A DNA stretch of 64,000 bases from UBA7672 sp047601145 (GTDB lineage Bacteria > Pseudomonadota > Alphaproteobacteria > Caulobacterales > Hyphomonadaceae), in assembly GCA_047601145.1 (NCBI GenBank), contig JASGJW010000001.1, positions 2,046,001-2,110,000 of the forward strand. The letters run 5' to 3'. The position numbers and the translations under genes were made by a program. Below, piece after piece: positions 8,318 to 17,060 of the stretch. The notes below the pieces were generated by a model, which was given only the letters and a program-made list of their open reading frames with translations, did not search any database and was not told where the DNA came from. Position 1 is the first letter of the stretch; every line of letters begins with the position of its first letter.

Positions 8318-8403
8318 TGCGAAGCACAAGTTAGGGCGCCGTTAGGGAATTAGCCTGGTTCAAGTCGGAAAAACAAAGGCTTAGAGCGGCGGAGCAGCAA
8401 GCG

Positions 8404-9264
8404 TCACTTGCTGGATGCGCGACCCGCGAAAGCCGGTTTGGCTAACAGAGCAAGGCCAAGCCACCAGCCGAGGACGAAACTGAGCCCATAGCCGGCAAGC
8501 GGGACGGGATAGGCGCCGAAGAACGGCGCAAGGGCAGTCGCGACAAAATAAGCGGCCAGGGCAAGCGGGGTCAGCACTCCGGATCGGTGAGAGAGCAAGA
8601 TCAAGAGAGGGCTGAGCGCCGCTGCCCCGAGGCTGACGCCCATGGCGATTGCGAGGACCGGCGATAGCGACCATGCGAGGGCGAATATGCCCTCGACATG
8701 CGCCACGGGGGCCAGCGGATCCGGGCGGGAGAGGCAGAGGCCAAGCATGGCGCCGGCGACGGCAATCGCCGCGGCCGCGCCTCTCCAGCCAAAGCGGACG
8801 GTGAAAAGGATGACGGCGGCAGGTGCAAATCCGGCGAGCTGCGAGATATCCGGCTGCCAGGCCAGCAACAGCGCGATCAGGGCAAAGACCGGAACGGCGA
8901 TCATCGGGCGCGTGCGCTCGAACGCAACAAGGGCAGCGGGAAGAACGAGTGCGGCGGCATTGAGCTGGACCGGACCGAGATCGAGCCAGCGGTGGACACC
9001 TTCCTGTCCAGCGGCGATGAAGCTCGCTGCGACAATGGCGAGCGCGATGGGAGCGAGCACCGAGAAAAGCCAGTCGAAACGGGCGAGACCAAGACTGAGC
9101 GCGGCAGCAACCGCCCACGCGACCGGATTGCGAATCCAGATGCTCAAGGGCACGTCTTCCTGCGCCATCGCGAAAGCGCCAAGTCCGATTGCAAGGACGG
9201 ATGCGATGCTGAACGTCCACAGCGCTGTCTGGCGCGAACGAACGCGCGCGTCTGCCTGATCCAA
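8404..9264 (-). CDS. Polytopic membrane protein with SEDS (FtsW/RodA)-like motifs
   Basis: Protein of 286 residues with about eight to ten hydrophobic segments. Two short motifs recall FtsW/RodA/SpoVE glycosyltransferases: GVHRWLDLGPVQLNAAAL (compare G-x-R-R-W-I-x-L-G...QPSEL) near residue 88 and LLAWQPDISQLAGF (compare QPDFGT) near residue 138. The QPSEL part is not conserved and the protein is shorter than the usual 370-400 residues, so it would be a diverged, possibly non-catalytic relative. It starts only three bases after phaC on the same strand, so it is almost certainly co-transcribed with the PHB synthase. A role in granule formation is speculation. Confidence 0.65.
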   Translation of the reverse strand: MDQADARVRSRQTALWTFSIASVLAIGLGAFAMAQEDVPLSIWIRNPVAWAVAAALSLGLARFDWLFSVLAPIALAIVAASFIAAGQEGVHRWLDLGPVQLNAAALVLPAALVAFERTRPMIAVPVFALIALLLAWQPDISQLAGFAPAAVILFTVRFGWRGAAAAIAVAGAMLGLCLSRPDPLAPVAHVEGIFALAWSLSPVLAIAMGVSLGAAALSPLLILLSHRSGVLTPLALAAYFVATALAPFFGAYPVPLAGYGLSFVLGWWLGLALLAKPAFAGRASSK

Positions 9265-9267
9265 GGA

Positions 9268-11046
9268 TTACTCGCGAACGTAGCGGCCCGGCGCCGGTTC
9301 AAGGCGCGGCGTGGATTTGGGGAAGCTTTCGGCAGCGTCGATCTTCTTGCCGGAGCGCTTGGAGAGCCAGGCGGACCAGTCAGGCCACCATGAGCCGTCA
9401 TGGGCTTCCGTGCCGGCGCGCCAGGCGTCAAGGTCGGCGCCCGGGTCTGCGTCGCTGACCCAGTAGCCGTACTTCTTCTTGTCGGGATGGTTGACGATGC
9501 CGGCGATGTGGCCGGACTGCGCGAGGACGAAGCGGCCGCCGCCTTTCAGGCGTGTGAGGCCTTTGAAGGAAGCGTCCCAGGGGGCGATGTGATCCTTCTC
9601 GCACGCGACGACATAGTGCGGGATCTTGATGTCATCGAGCGAGACGTGGTGGCCGTCGATCTCGAAGCCGCCATTCGCGAAGAGGTTGTCGCGATAGAGA
9701 TAGGTCAGGTATTCGCGCGCCATGCGCTCGGGCAGGCGAGTGGAGTCCTCATTCCAGAACAGGAGGTCGAACTTCGGACGCGCTTCGCCGAGGAGGTAGG
9801 CCTTCACGGCGGGGCCGTAGACGAGGTCGTTGGGGCGCAGATAGCTGAAGGTGCGCGCCATGATGCGCTGGTCGAGATAGCCCTTGCGGTGGGCCTCGAC
9901 CATGATGCCGGAGATGAAGCCTTCATCGATGAAGGCCTTGAGCGGGCCCGGATCCTCGAAGTCGGTGAGGGCCGTGAAGAAGGTCGCCGACCTGGCCGGG
10001 TTCTCTGACTTGGTCTTGCCGAGCAGGGCGAGGGTGAGCGCTAGCGTCGTGCCGCCGATGCAGTAGCCGACGACGTTGACGCCGTCATTGCCGTGCAGCT
10101 CGTCGACCTTGCGCATGGCAGGCAGGACGCCCTGTTCGACATAGCTGTCCATGCCGTACTCGCGCAGTTCCTCGCGCGGGTTCTTCCACGAGACGATGTA
10201 GACGGCATAGCTCTGGTCCACGAGCCAGCGGACGAGAGATGATTTCGGCTGCAGGTCGAGGATGTAGAACTTGTTGATCCAGGGCGGGATCAGCATGAGC
10301 GGGCGCGAATAGACTTTCGGCGTTGTCGGCTCGTAGCGGATCAGCTGGAAGAGCTCGGTCTCGTGGACGACATGGCCCGGGGCGGTGGCAAGCGTTTCGC
10401 CGACCTTGAAGGCTTCCGGGTCGGAGAGCGTGACGAGCAGGTCGCCGCCATTGCGCTCGAGGTCCTTCACCAGGTTTTCGAGGCCTTCGACCAGCGAACG
10501 GCCATTGGTCTCGACGGCTTTCTTGATGGCGACCGGGTTAGAGGCGAGGAAGTTCGAGGGCGAGAACAGGTCCACCAGCTGGTGCGTGAAGAAGTGGATC
10601 TGCTCGGCGTGTTTCTCGTCTTCGCCTGTCGAGGCCGTGTCGGCCAGGTTTTCCAGGTAGGCGGACATGATCTGGTACTGGCGCTTCAGGTAGTAGAAGA
10701 ACGGATGCTTGCTCCATTCGGCGTCGGCGAAGCGGGCATCCTTGTCCCCGTCATTGGGAACGTGCGAGCCGCCGGACAGCATGGCCTGCGTGAGTTCGGC
10801 ATAGAGCGCGGTTGTGTTCTGCCAGAACTGGATGTGGCCGTTGAAGGCCTTCATCGGGTTGGTCATCCAGCCCTGGGCCTGGCCCATCGCGGCGCGCAGG
10901 AAGAGAGGCTGGCCGGGGCCCTCGACGCCCGGATTGCGGACTTCGCGCCGGGAGAGGGCGAGAAAAAGCCGTTGCAGCAGGAAATTGATGCGCTGGAAGT
11001 TCTGGCCGAGCTCGAATGCCCCGAGGGAGCTCATTCCGTCTGTCAT
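9268..11046 (-). CDS. phaC: Class I poly(3-hydroxyalkanoate) synthase
   Basis: Polymerises (R)-3-hydroxybutyryl-CoA into PHB at the granule surface. The protein is 592 residues, usual for class I. The lipase-like box GYCIGG holds the nucleophile Cys329; Asp485 (EKDHIAPW) and His513 (SGHIAG) complete the triad at positions close to the Cupriavidus enzyme. The N-terminal PhaC_N domain ends near the PPWINKFYILDL motif. Start is uncertain between ATG 11046 and ATG 11034, neither with a clear ribosome-binding site. A hydrolase and phaR run divergently upstream and a phasin lies downstream, confirming a PHB locus. Confidence 0.96.
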   Translation of the reverse strand: MTDGMSSLGAFELGQNFQRINFLLQRLFLALSRREVRNPGVEGPGQPLFLRAAMGQAQGWMTNPMKAFNGHIQFWQNTTALYAELTQAMLSGGSHVPNDGDKDARFADAEWSKHPFFYYLKRQYQIMSAYLENLADTASTGEDEKHAEQIHFFTHQLVDLFSPSNFLASNPVAIKKAVETNGRSLVEGLENLVKDLERNGGDLLVTLSDPEAFKVGETLATAPGHVVHETELFQLIRYEPTTPKVYSRPLMLIPPWINKFYILDLQPKSSLVRWLVDQSYAVYIVSWKNPREELREYGMDSYVEQGVLPAMRKVDELHGNDGVNVVGYCIGGTTLALTLALLGKTKSENPARSATFFTALTDFEDPGPLKAFIDEGFISGIMVEAHRKGYLDQRIMARTFSYLRPNDLVYGPAVKAYLLGEARPKFDLLFWNEDSTRLPERMAREYLTYLYRDNLFANGGFEIDGHHVSLDDIKIPHYVVACEKDHIAPWDASFKGLTRLKGGGRFVLAQSGHIAGIVNHPDKKKYGYWVSDADPGADLDAWRAGTEAHDGSWWPDWSAWLSKRSGKKIDAAESFPKSTPRLEPAPGRYVRE

Positions 11047-11290
11047 GGAGGTGGCCCGAAACCCTGTTCTGAAAGATAGGTAACACCCCGCGGGGGCGGG
11101 TCAAACGATAGAGATCAAACGACATTCTCCCTCGCAGGTCCGCGGCGCAGACGCCCCAGCGGAGGGCGCTGCACAACGATTTCGCCGCCCTGCGGCAAAT
11201 GTGGGCTTCGTGAATCGCGAGGAAGCAGGTACAGGGGGCGTCTGGCCCATGCTGCACTTGCTAACTATCTCGCTTTCCTAGTTCCCGGAG

Positions 11291-12160
11291 ATGCCCCCGC
11301 ACATGCAGCTCGGCGCCCTGTCCCGATGGCTGAAGAAAGATGCGCCCGTATGGGAGGGGCAGCTTTTCACCGTGTCCGTGGAGGGCCGGGGGCGGGATGT
11401 GATCTTCATTCACGGCCTCGCGGCATCCGCCGAGTGCTGGGAAGAGGCGACAGAACGGCTGGGGCCGGACGTGCGTTGTCACGCGATCCAGATGCGCGGG
11501 TTTGCCGGCGTGGCGGCCTCGGGCTTCCGCGAGCCGATGAATTTCCTGAAGCCGATGGCGGATGCGGTCGCGGGCTATATCCGCAGGCTGAAGGCCGGGC
11601 CGGTGGCCGTGGTGGGCCATTCGATGGGCGGGCTTGTCTCGCTTATCCTTGCCCGTGACCATGCCGATGTGGTCGACCGCCTGATGGTGGTGGACGTGCC
11701 GGCTTACTTTTCGGTGCTGATCAATCCGTTCGCGACGCCGGGATCGATGGCGCCTTTGGCGCAGCATTCGCGGCGCGCCTACGTCGACAAGTCGAAGCCT
11801 CAACTGCAGGACGAGCTCTATCGCGCCACCGAGAAGCTGGTGACGGACCCGGCGTTGGTCGACCGGATCGTGAAATGGGGCGTGACCTCCGACCGCCGGA
11901 CGACGGCGGACGTGATGGCCGAGGTGATGGTGACGGATCTGCGTGGCGACCTGCAGAAGATCGAGGCTCCCGTCGATGTGATCTACGCATGGGACCGCGT
12001 GAGCCCGGCAAGCAAGCTGGGCCTCGATCAGGTCTATGCCTCGACCTATGCCGGGCTGCAGCGTGTCCTGAGGCTTAGAATCGACAACGCGCGTCACTAC
12101 GTAATGTTTGACCAGCCGGACGTGTTCTACGGGGCCGTCCGCGATTGGCTGTCCAGATAG
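11291..12160 (+). CDS. Alpha/beta hydrolase, possibly PHB-related
   Basis: Cytoplasmic alpha/beta-hydrolase of 289 residues. The oxyanion region IFIHGLAAS is near residue 40, the nucleophile elbow GHSMGG near residue 111, an acidic residue in the DVIYAWDR strand and the catalytic histidine in NARHYVMFDQP near the end. It lies between phaC and phaR and is followed 17 bases later by phaR, so it is probably co-transcribed with it; this makes an ester hydrolase acting on PHB oligomers or acyl-CoA plausible. The assignment to a PHB depolymerase is inference from context only. An alternative ATG lies at 11303. Confidence 0.8.
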   Translation: MPPHMQLGALSRWLKKDAPVWEGQLFTVSVEGRGRDVIFIHGLAASAECWEEATERLGPDVRCHAIQMRGFAGVAASGFREPMNFLKPMADAVAGYIRRLKAGPVAVVGHSMGGLVSLILARDHADVVDRLMVVDVPAYFSVLINPFATPGSMAPLAQHSRRAYVDKSKPQLQDELYRATEKLVTDPALVDRIVKWGVTSDRRTTADVMAEVMVTDLRGDLQKIEAPVDVIYAWDRVSPASKLGLDQVYASTYAGLQRVLRLRIDNARHYVMFDQPDVFYGAVRDWLSR

Positions 12161-12177
12161 AAGCCTGAGACATTGAT

Positions 12178-12774
12178 ATGAGCGAGCCCGAGACCATCGA
12201 ACTGCGCCGGTATCCCAGCCGGAAGCTCTACAACAAGAATTCCTCCTCCTACGTCCGCCTGCCGGAAGTGGCCGAGATGGTGCGCAAGGGCGCGAACATC
12301 CGCGTGGAAGACACCGAGACGGGCGAGGATGTGACGCGGCAGGTCCTGCTGCAGATCATCATGGACCAGGAAGGGCAGACGACGGGCGCGATGCTGTCGG
12401 CCGACCTGATGATGGACATGATCCGGCTGCACCAGTCGAAGGCGTCCGAGATGATGACCGGGCTGTTCGAGCAGTCCGTCGCGTTCATCCGCTCGCAACA
12501 GGAACAGATCGCGAGCCAGATGACGGGCGCGATGTCTGGCATGTCCGGAGCGATGGGCGCCCAGCCATGGAACGTGTTCGATCCGGCGGCGATGCAGGAG
12601 ATGCAGCGCGAATACCAGAAGCGGCTCGCCAGCTTCTGGGGCGGTGCAATGCCCGGCATGGGCGGTGCGGCGCCGAAGAAGGCCGAAGCATCCGAGCCGG
12701 CTGCCGACGCGGCCGAGCTGAAGGCGCTGCGCGCGCGGCTCGAGGAGCTCGAGAAGAAAGTCGGGAAGAAATAG
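12178..12774 (+). CDS. phaR: Polyhydroxyalkanoate synthesis repressor PhaR
   Basis: DNA-binding regulator of phasin and PHA genes that also senses PHB. The N-terminal PHB_acc_N DNA-binding domain is clear: IELRRYPSRKLYNKNSSSYV followed by the accumulation-domain pattern EDVTRQVLLQIIMDQE (residues about 8-70). The C-terminal half is methionine/glutamine-rich and ends in a coiled coil (ELKALRARLEELEKKVGKK). Length 198 residues is normal for the family. It closes the divergent hydrolase-phaR unit and its likely targets lie within 4 kb. Confidence 0.93.
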   Translation: MSEPETIELRRYPSRKLYNKNSSSYVRLPEVAEMVRKGANIRVEDTETGEDVTRQVLLQIIMDQEGQTTGAMLSADLMMDMIRLHQSKASEMMTGLFEQSVAFIRSQQEQIASQMTGAMSGMSGAMGAQPWNVFDPAAMQEMQREYQKRLASFWGGAMPGMGGAAPKKAEASEPAADAAELKALRARLEELEKKVGKK

Positions 12775-12777
12775 CGG

Positions 12778-14928
12778 CTATTTCGCCGCCGCTTTCCCCG
12801 GCCGGTAGTCGCGCTCGGCTTCCTTAAGCAACGCATCCAGTTCCATCGGCGGACGCTTGAACTGTCCGGCGGCGAACAGGGGCGCCTGGTCGGCATAGTG
12901 GGGCGAGGACGCATCGTTGGTGGCCGAGCCGTACTGGTGGATGGTGTCGAGTGTGTAGGAGCCATCCGGCGCCCAGTCGGCGATGACGATGTAGGTGTCG
13001 CCAGCGCGGCCGTGGCGGAATTTCTCCTTCGCAAGATCGCCGGCGGCGTAGACGGCGCGCAACGTGTCGGGCCCGCCATTGGTGGGCCATGACTGGTCGC
13101 CGCGCTGGATGCGGCTCACTTCGCTCCATTCGGGGTCGATGCGGCCGGTGGCAGCCTTGAGCTGGGCGGCTATGTCCTTCAGCGCGACGATAGCCTTGTC
13201 GCGATCGTAGGGATCGTGAATCTGGCCGCCCATCGTGGCCTGGCCGGTGAAGATGGCGAGAGCGGCGGCACGGTTCTTCATGTCAGCCGAACCATCCCAC
13301 GCCTTCACGACGTCGAGCGCGGCCTTGAGATCCTTGTCGCCTTTCGGGTCGACGGTCTTGAGGTCGGCGACCATCTTCATCACCTGCGAGCCGGACGAAT
13401 ATCTGTCATCCATCTTGTAGGCGATGAACTCCTCGCGCGTGATCGACGTGTCGGCGCCGATGAGCTCCTGCGCGCGCAGGCCGCGATTGGTGAGGTTGGT
13501 GTCAACGCCGTAGCTCGCCGGGTAGTTGGCCGGCTTCGGATTGTCGTCAGGACCCGAGGCAAGGAAGGGCGTGTGGTTGGAGTTTACCACATAGCCGGAC
13601 TTCGGGTTGATGACGGCGGGCAGGGACTCGACCGGCTCGAAGCCTTTCCAGAGGGTCGCGGAGGTGTCGCCCGGGAGGATCTTCTTGCGGTCCCAGCCTT
13701 CCTCGCGCTTGGGCATGTGGGCGTTCCAGAAATAGGCGATGTGGCCCTGTGAGTCGGCAACCGCGTAGTTCACGCTCGGGATGGCGTTGTACTTGATCTG
13801 CGCGGCGCGCCAGTCGTCGACCGTCTGCGCGAGGTTCATCGCGAGATACTGGTCGAGATAGTGCAGCTCGCCATTGCTGGTGAAGGAGACGGCGAAGACG
13901 CCCTTGTCGGTGACGAAGGCGGGGCCGTGCTCGGACCAGTAGGCCATGCGCTCGACGGTATCGAGCTTGCCATCCTTCAGCACCTTGTAGCTGATGAGGT
14001 GGTGGCGCAGATCCTTCCACTGGCCATCCATCTGGTACTTCGTTGGCGCCTTCGGGTCGTCGACAGTAAGCTTGAAGAAGTCATAGACATCCGGCTTGTT
14101 GACCGTGGCGGCCCAGCCGAGCTTCGGCCCGGCGCCGTGCAGGATCAGCGGTGTACCGGGAAAGACGCCGCCGATGATGTCGAGGCCTTCCTCGGATTTC
14201 AGGCGCGCCTCGTACCAGGCGACGCGGCCCTCATACGGCTGGTGCGAGTTGATGGCGAGGCGCGTGTGCTTGTCGGCGGCGCGCGAGGGGGCGATGGCGA
14301 TCTCGTTGGAGCCGAGTTCGACGTCATCGGGGATATCGAGCAGGGCAGCGCGGGTGGACATTTCGAGGTTGGCCTTGCCGGTGAGCAGCGCGTCGATCTC
14401 GCCATCGAGGCCGTAAAAGGAGGGCGGACGGTTGGCGTAGCCGGCGATGATGTCCTGGCCGCGAATGGGCATGGTGCGGGCGCAGCCCGTGTCGGGATGT
14501 TCGGCGCACCAGAGATTGACGCCGGCGGCGTAACCTTCGGCGATGGCCTTGGCTTCAGCTGAGACTTTCGCATCGTAGTCGCGGTTCACGATCTCGGTAT
14601 TGCCAAGCGAGAGGATGAAGTCGTCCGACTTCGCCCCGGCTTCGCCGACGATTTCCGCCAGCGTGCCGCGGCTGGAGCGGATGACTTCCTCGATGTTCTT
14701 CCAGTCGTCTTCGGAATGCGCATAGGCGAGGCCGAAGACGACATCCGCGTTGCGCTTGCCGTAGATATGCGGGACGCCGAAGTGGTCCCGGATGATGCGC
14801 GCGTCATAGGCGGAGGCGGCCTTCTTCGCGGCGGCGGGATCCCAGGCGGCCTGTTGCGCTGCTTGCTGCGTGCAGGCGGCGGCTGCGATCAGGGCGGTGG
14901 CGCAGAGCGCGACTATGCGGATGGCCAT
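12778..14928 (-). CDS. Penicillin acylase family lipoprotein (amide hydrolase)
   Basis: Exported N-terminal-nucleophile hydrolase of 716 residues. The N-terminus MAIRIVALCATALIAAAAC is a lipoprotein signal with the lipobox cysteine at residue 19. The alpha chain carries the DxxGVPHIYG and YAHSEDDW motifs; autocatalytic cleavage would expose the serine in ELGSNEIAIAP near residue 200, and LILHGAG and LGWAATVNKPD follow in the beta chain. Relatives cleave penicillin G, acyl-homoserine lactones or lipopeptides, so the substrate is open. ATG 14928 is chosen because AGAGGAA precedes it and it begins the signal peptide. It is convergent with phaR (three-base gap). Confidence 0.88.
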   Translation of the reverse strand: MAIRIVALCATALIAAAACTQQAAQQAAWDPAAAKKAASAYDARIIRDHFGVPHIYGKRNADVVFGLAYAHSEDDWKNIEEVIRSSRGTLAEIVGEAGAKSDDFILSLGNTEIVNRDYDAKVSAEAKAIAEGYAAGVNLWCAEHPDTGCARTMPIRGQDIIAGYANRPPSFYGLDGEIDALLTGKANLEMSTRAALLDIPDDVELGSNEIAIAPSRAADKHTRLAINSHQPYEGRVAWYEARLKSEEGLDIIGGVFPGTPLILHGAGPKLGWAATVNKPDVYDFFKLTVDDPKAPTKYQMDGQWKDLRHHLISYKVLKDGKLDTVERMAYWSEHGPAFVTDKGVFAVSFTSNGELHYLDQYLAMNLAQTVDDWRAAQIKYNAIPSVNYAVADSQGHIAYFWNAHMPKREEGWDRKKILPGDTSATLWKGFEPVESLPAVINPKSGYVVNSNHTPFLASGPDDNPKPANYPASYGVDTNLTNRGLRAQELIGADTSITREEFIAYKMDDRYSSGSQVMKMVADLKTVDPKGDKDLKAALDVVKAWDGSADMKNRAAALAIFTGQATMGGQIHDPYDRDKAIVALKDIAAQLKAATGRIDPEWSEVSRIQRGDQSWPTNGGPDTLRAVYAAGDLAKEKFRHGRAGDTYIVIADWAPDGSYTLDTIHQYGSATNDASSPHYADQAPLFAAGQFKRPPMELDALLKEAERDYRPGKAAAK

Positions 14929-15108
14929 GATTTTTTCCTCTTGTCCCCGTTGTTGAGAGACTAACGGGAAGGAGGCTGGGGCGCCAATATGGCGGCGGGA
15001 CACGGGGGTGCGGCGGCGCCTGGCTTCGAGCCTGGTGGATGGACGGGCGATCCCGTGTCTTGAAATCGTCACCTCGCCCGCCGCCCGCCGCCCGCCGATC
15101 CAGGTGCG

Positions 15109-15187
15109 CCAATCCCAAGTCGGCTCGCATGGGATTGGTTATCGAGGGGAAGTTGCAACCTGCGAGCGAGAGTCCAGCGCCTCTCGC
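15109..15187. promoter_or_regulatory. Two inverted repeats in the gap between the acylase and Hsp70 genes
   Basis: The 428-base gap 14929-15356 holds a perfect 9-bp inverted repeat, CCAATCCCA (15109-15117) and TGGGATTGG (15130-15138), with a 12-base spacer, followed by a 7-bp hairpin (15166-15172 with 15181-15187). The first has geometry like the heat-shock CIRCE element but a different sequence. It lies about 220 bases before the Hsp70 start and 180 before the acylase start. No gene was seen in the gap. A repressor-operator role is inferred. Confidence 0.45.
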
Positions 15188-15356
15188 CCGCGCGGCGCGG
15201 GAGCCAAGTCAGAAGCGGCCTGATTAGCCTTTGGGGCTTCTTGCTGCAGGAAGATTTGTCTCTAAAGATGATCGCGTTTGTAGCTTTGGGAAGCTGGCGG
15301 CAGTCGAACCTGGCCGGGCTTCTGGGGCGGGGAAAACCGCTCGTCTGGGGGAATAC

Positions 15357-17060
15357 GTGATCATCGGCATTGATCTTGGCACGACGAACTGTGCCTGCGC
15401 CATTTTTCGGAACGGCGAGATCGAGATGATCCCAAACAGTCTTGGTCATCTCCTGACGCCTTCAGCCATCAGCCTCGATGAGAAGGGCGAGGTCATGACC
15501 GGCCTGCCGGCGCGGGAACGGCAATCAACCCACCCGCATCGCACCGTGACGGCCTTCAAGCGCTACATGGGTACGAACCATGTCACCACGCTCGGGGGGC
15601 GTTCCTTCAAGCCCGAGGAATTGTCTGCGCTGATGCTCGCCAGCCTCAAACGGGACGCCGAAGCCTATCTGGGCGAGACCGTGACCGAGGCCGTCATCAC
15701 GGTGCCGGCCTATTTCAACGACAAGCAGCGCAACGCCACCCGGCAGGCGGGCCTGTTGGCGGGACTCAAGGTCGAGCGTCTCATCAATGAGCCGACCGCG
15801 GCAGCACTCGCCTACGGCATCCATCGGCGCGACCGGCCGAGCCGGTTCCTGGTTTTCGATCTTGGCGGCGGGACGTTCGATGTCTCCATTCTCGAAATCT
15901 TCGAGGGCGTCATCGAGGTCCGGGCCTCTGCCGGCGACAACCGGCTTGGCGGGGAGGATTTCAACGCTGTCCTGATCGAGAAGGCGAAGCGGCAATTCGG
16001 CGAGCAGCTCGAAGTAGGGGCTGATCATCGCGAAGCGATGTACCAGAAACTGCGTGAAGCAGCCGAGCGGACCCGCCGGCAGCTTACCGACCGGCAGGAG
16101 GCGACATTTTCAGTCGTCTGGAAGGACAAGACGTTCGACATGAACGTCACGGCTGAAGCCTATGAGCGCGATTGCGAAGCACTGCTCGCCCGCATGCGTG
16201 AACCCGTGCTTCGTTCGATGCGCGACAGCCAGGTCACATCGGAAGGATTGGACGAAATCGTGCTCGTTGGCGGTGCGACGCGGATGCCGATCGTTCGGCG
16301 CGCCGTCACCAAGATGTTCGGGCGCTTTCCCTCCGCTACCGTGAACCCCGACGAAGCCGTCGCGCGGGGCGCTGCAGTCCAGGCGGCGCTCAAGGCGCGC
16401 GATGCGGCCCTTTCCGAAGTCGTGCTGACCGATGTCTGTCCCTACACGCTTGGCGTCCAGACCACCGACCAGAATTCCTCAGGCGCCTTTGTCCAGGGCG
16501 TCTTCTCTCCGCTCATCGAACGCAACTCCGTCATTCCGGCCAGTCGCGAGCAGGTCTACACGACGTTGAAGGACAATCAGGAGGAGGTCGAGTTCCCGAT
16601 CTTCCAGGGGGAGTCTCGCTGGGTTAAGGACAACGTCTATCTCGGGCGCATCAGCATTCGCGTTCCGCGCAAGCCCGCCGGCCAGGTTCAGATCACGTGC
16701 CGCTTCAGTTACGACATCAACGGTCTTCTTGAAGTCGATCTGCACGTTCCTGAGACGAAGCAGAGCCGGCAACTCGTGATCGTCGACCGCGAGGGCGTCG
16801 ATCCGGCTGAAATCGACGCGCGCCGGTCCGAACTTGCGAAGCTCAAGATTCATCCACGTGACACGGACGTCGTCCGTGCGACGGTTGCGCGCGCCGGACG
16901 GTGTTACGAGAATGCCATCGGCCCCGTTCGCGAAGAAATCGGACGCGCCATGAGCGAGTTCGACGGCGTGGTCGAGAAACAGGATCCGCGCGCAATCGAG
17001 GCGGCGCAAAAGCAGATTCATCGCTTTCTCGACAGCATCGAGGGCGAGGCTTTCCTTTGA
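15357..17060 (+). CDS. HscC-type Hsp70 chaperone
   Basis: Short Hsp70 of 567 residues, close to E. coli HscC (556) and shorter than DnaK (about 638). The ATPase domain begins GIDLGTTNCACA and has the phosphate loop DLGGGTFDVSIL, the GDNRLGGEDF motif and the adenosine motif VGGATRMPIVR. The substrate domain is present and the lid is short. GTG 15357 is preferred because GGGGGAA lies just upstream and places the DLGTT motif at residue 6; the longer frame from 15231 adds a non-conserved tail. The next gene, a J-domain protein, overlaps its stop codon, so chaperone and co-chaperone are translationally coupled. Confidence 0.88.
   Translation: MIIGIDLGTTNCACAIFRNGEIEMIPNSLGHLLTPSAISLDEKGEVMTGLPARERQSTHPHRTVTAFKRYMGTNHVTTLGGRSFKPEELSALMLASLKRDAEAYLGETVTEAVITVPAYFNDKQRNATRQAGLLAGLKVERLINEPTAAALAYGIHRRDRPSRFLVFDLGGGTFDVSILEIFEGVIEVRASAGDNRLGGEDFNAVLIEKAKRQFGEQLEVGADHREAMYQKLREAAERTRRQLTDRQEATFSVVWKDKTFDMNVTAEAYERDCEALLARMREPVLRSMRDSQVTSEGLDEIVLVGGATRMPIVRRAVTKMFGRFPSATVNPDEAVARGAAVQAALKARDAALSEVVLTDVCPYTLGVQTTDQNSSGAFVQGVFSPLIERNSVIPASREQVYTTLKDNQEEVEFPIFQGESRWVKDNVYLGRISIRVPRKPAGQVQITCRFSYDINGLLEVDLHVPETKQSRQLVIVDREGVDPAEIDARRSELAKLKIHPRDTDVVRATVARAGRCYENAIGPVREEIGRAMSEFDGVVEKQDPRAIEAAQKQIHRFLDSIEGEAFL

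Noticed and set aside
15059..15085. Sigma-32 type promoter (CTTGAAA) for the Hsp70
   Set aside because: No matching -10 element follows at the right spacing and it lies about 300 bases from the start codon.
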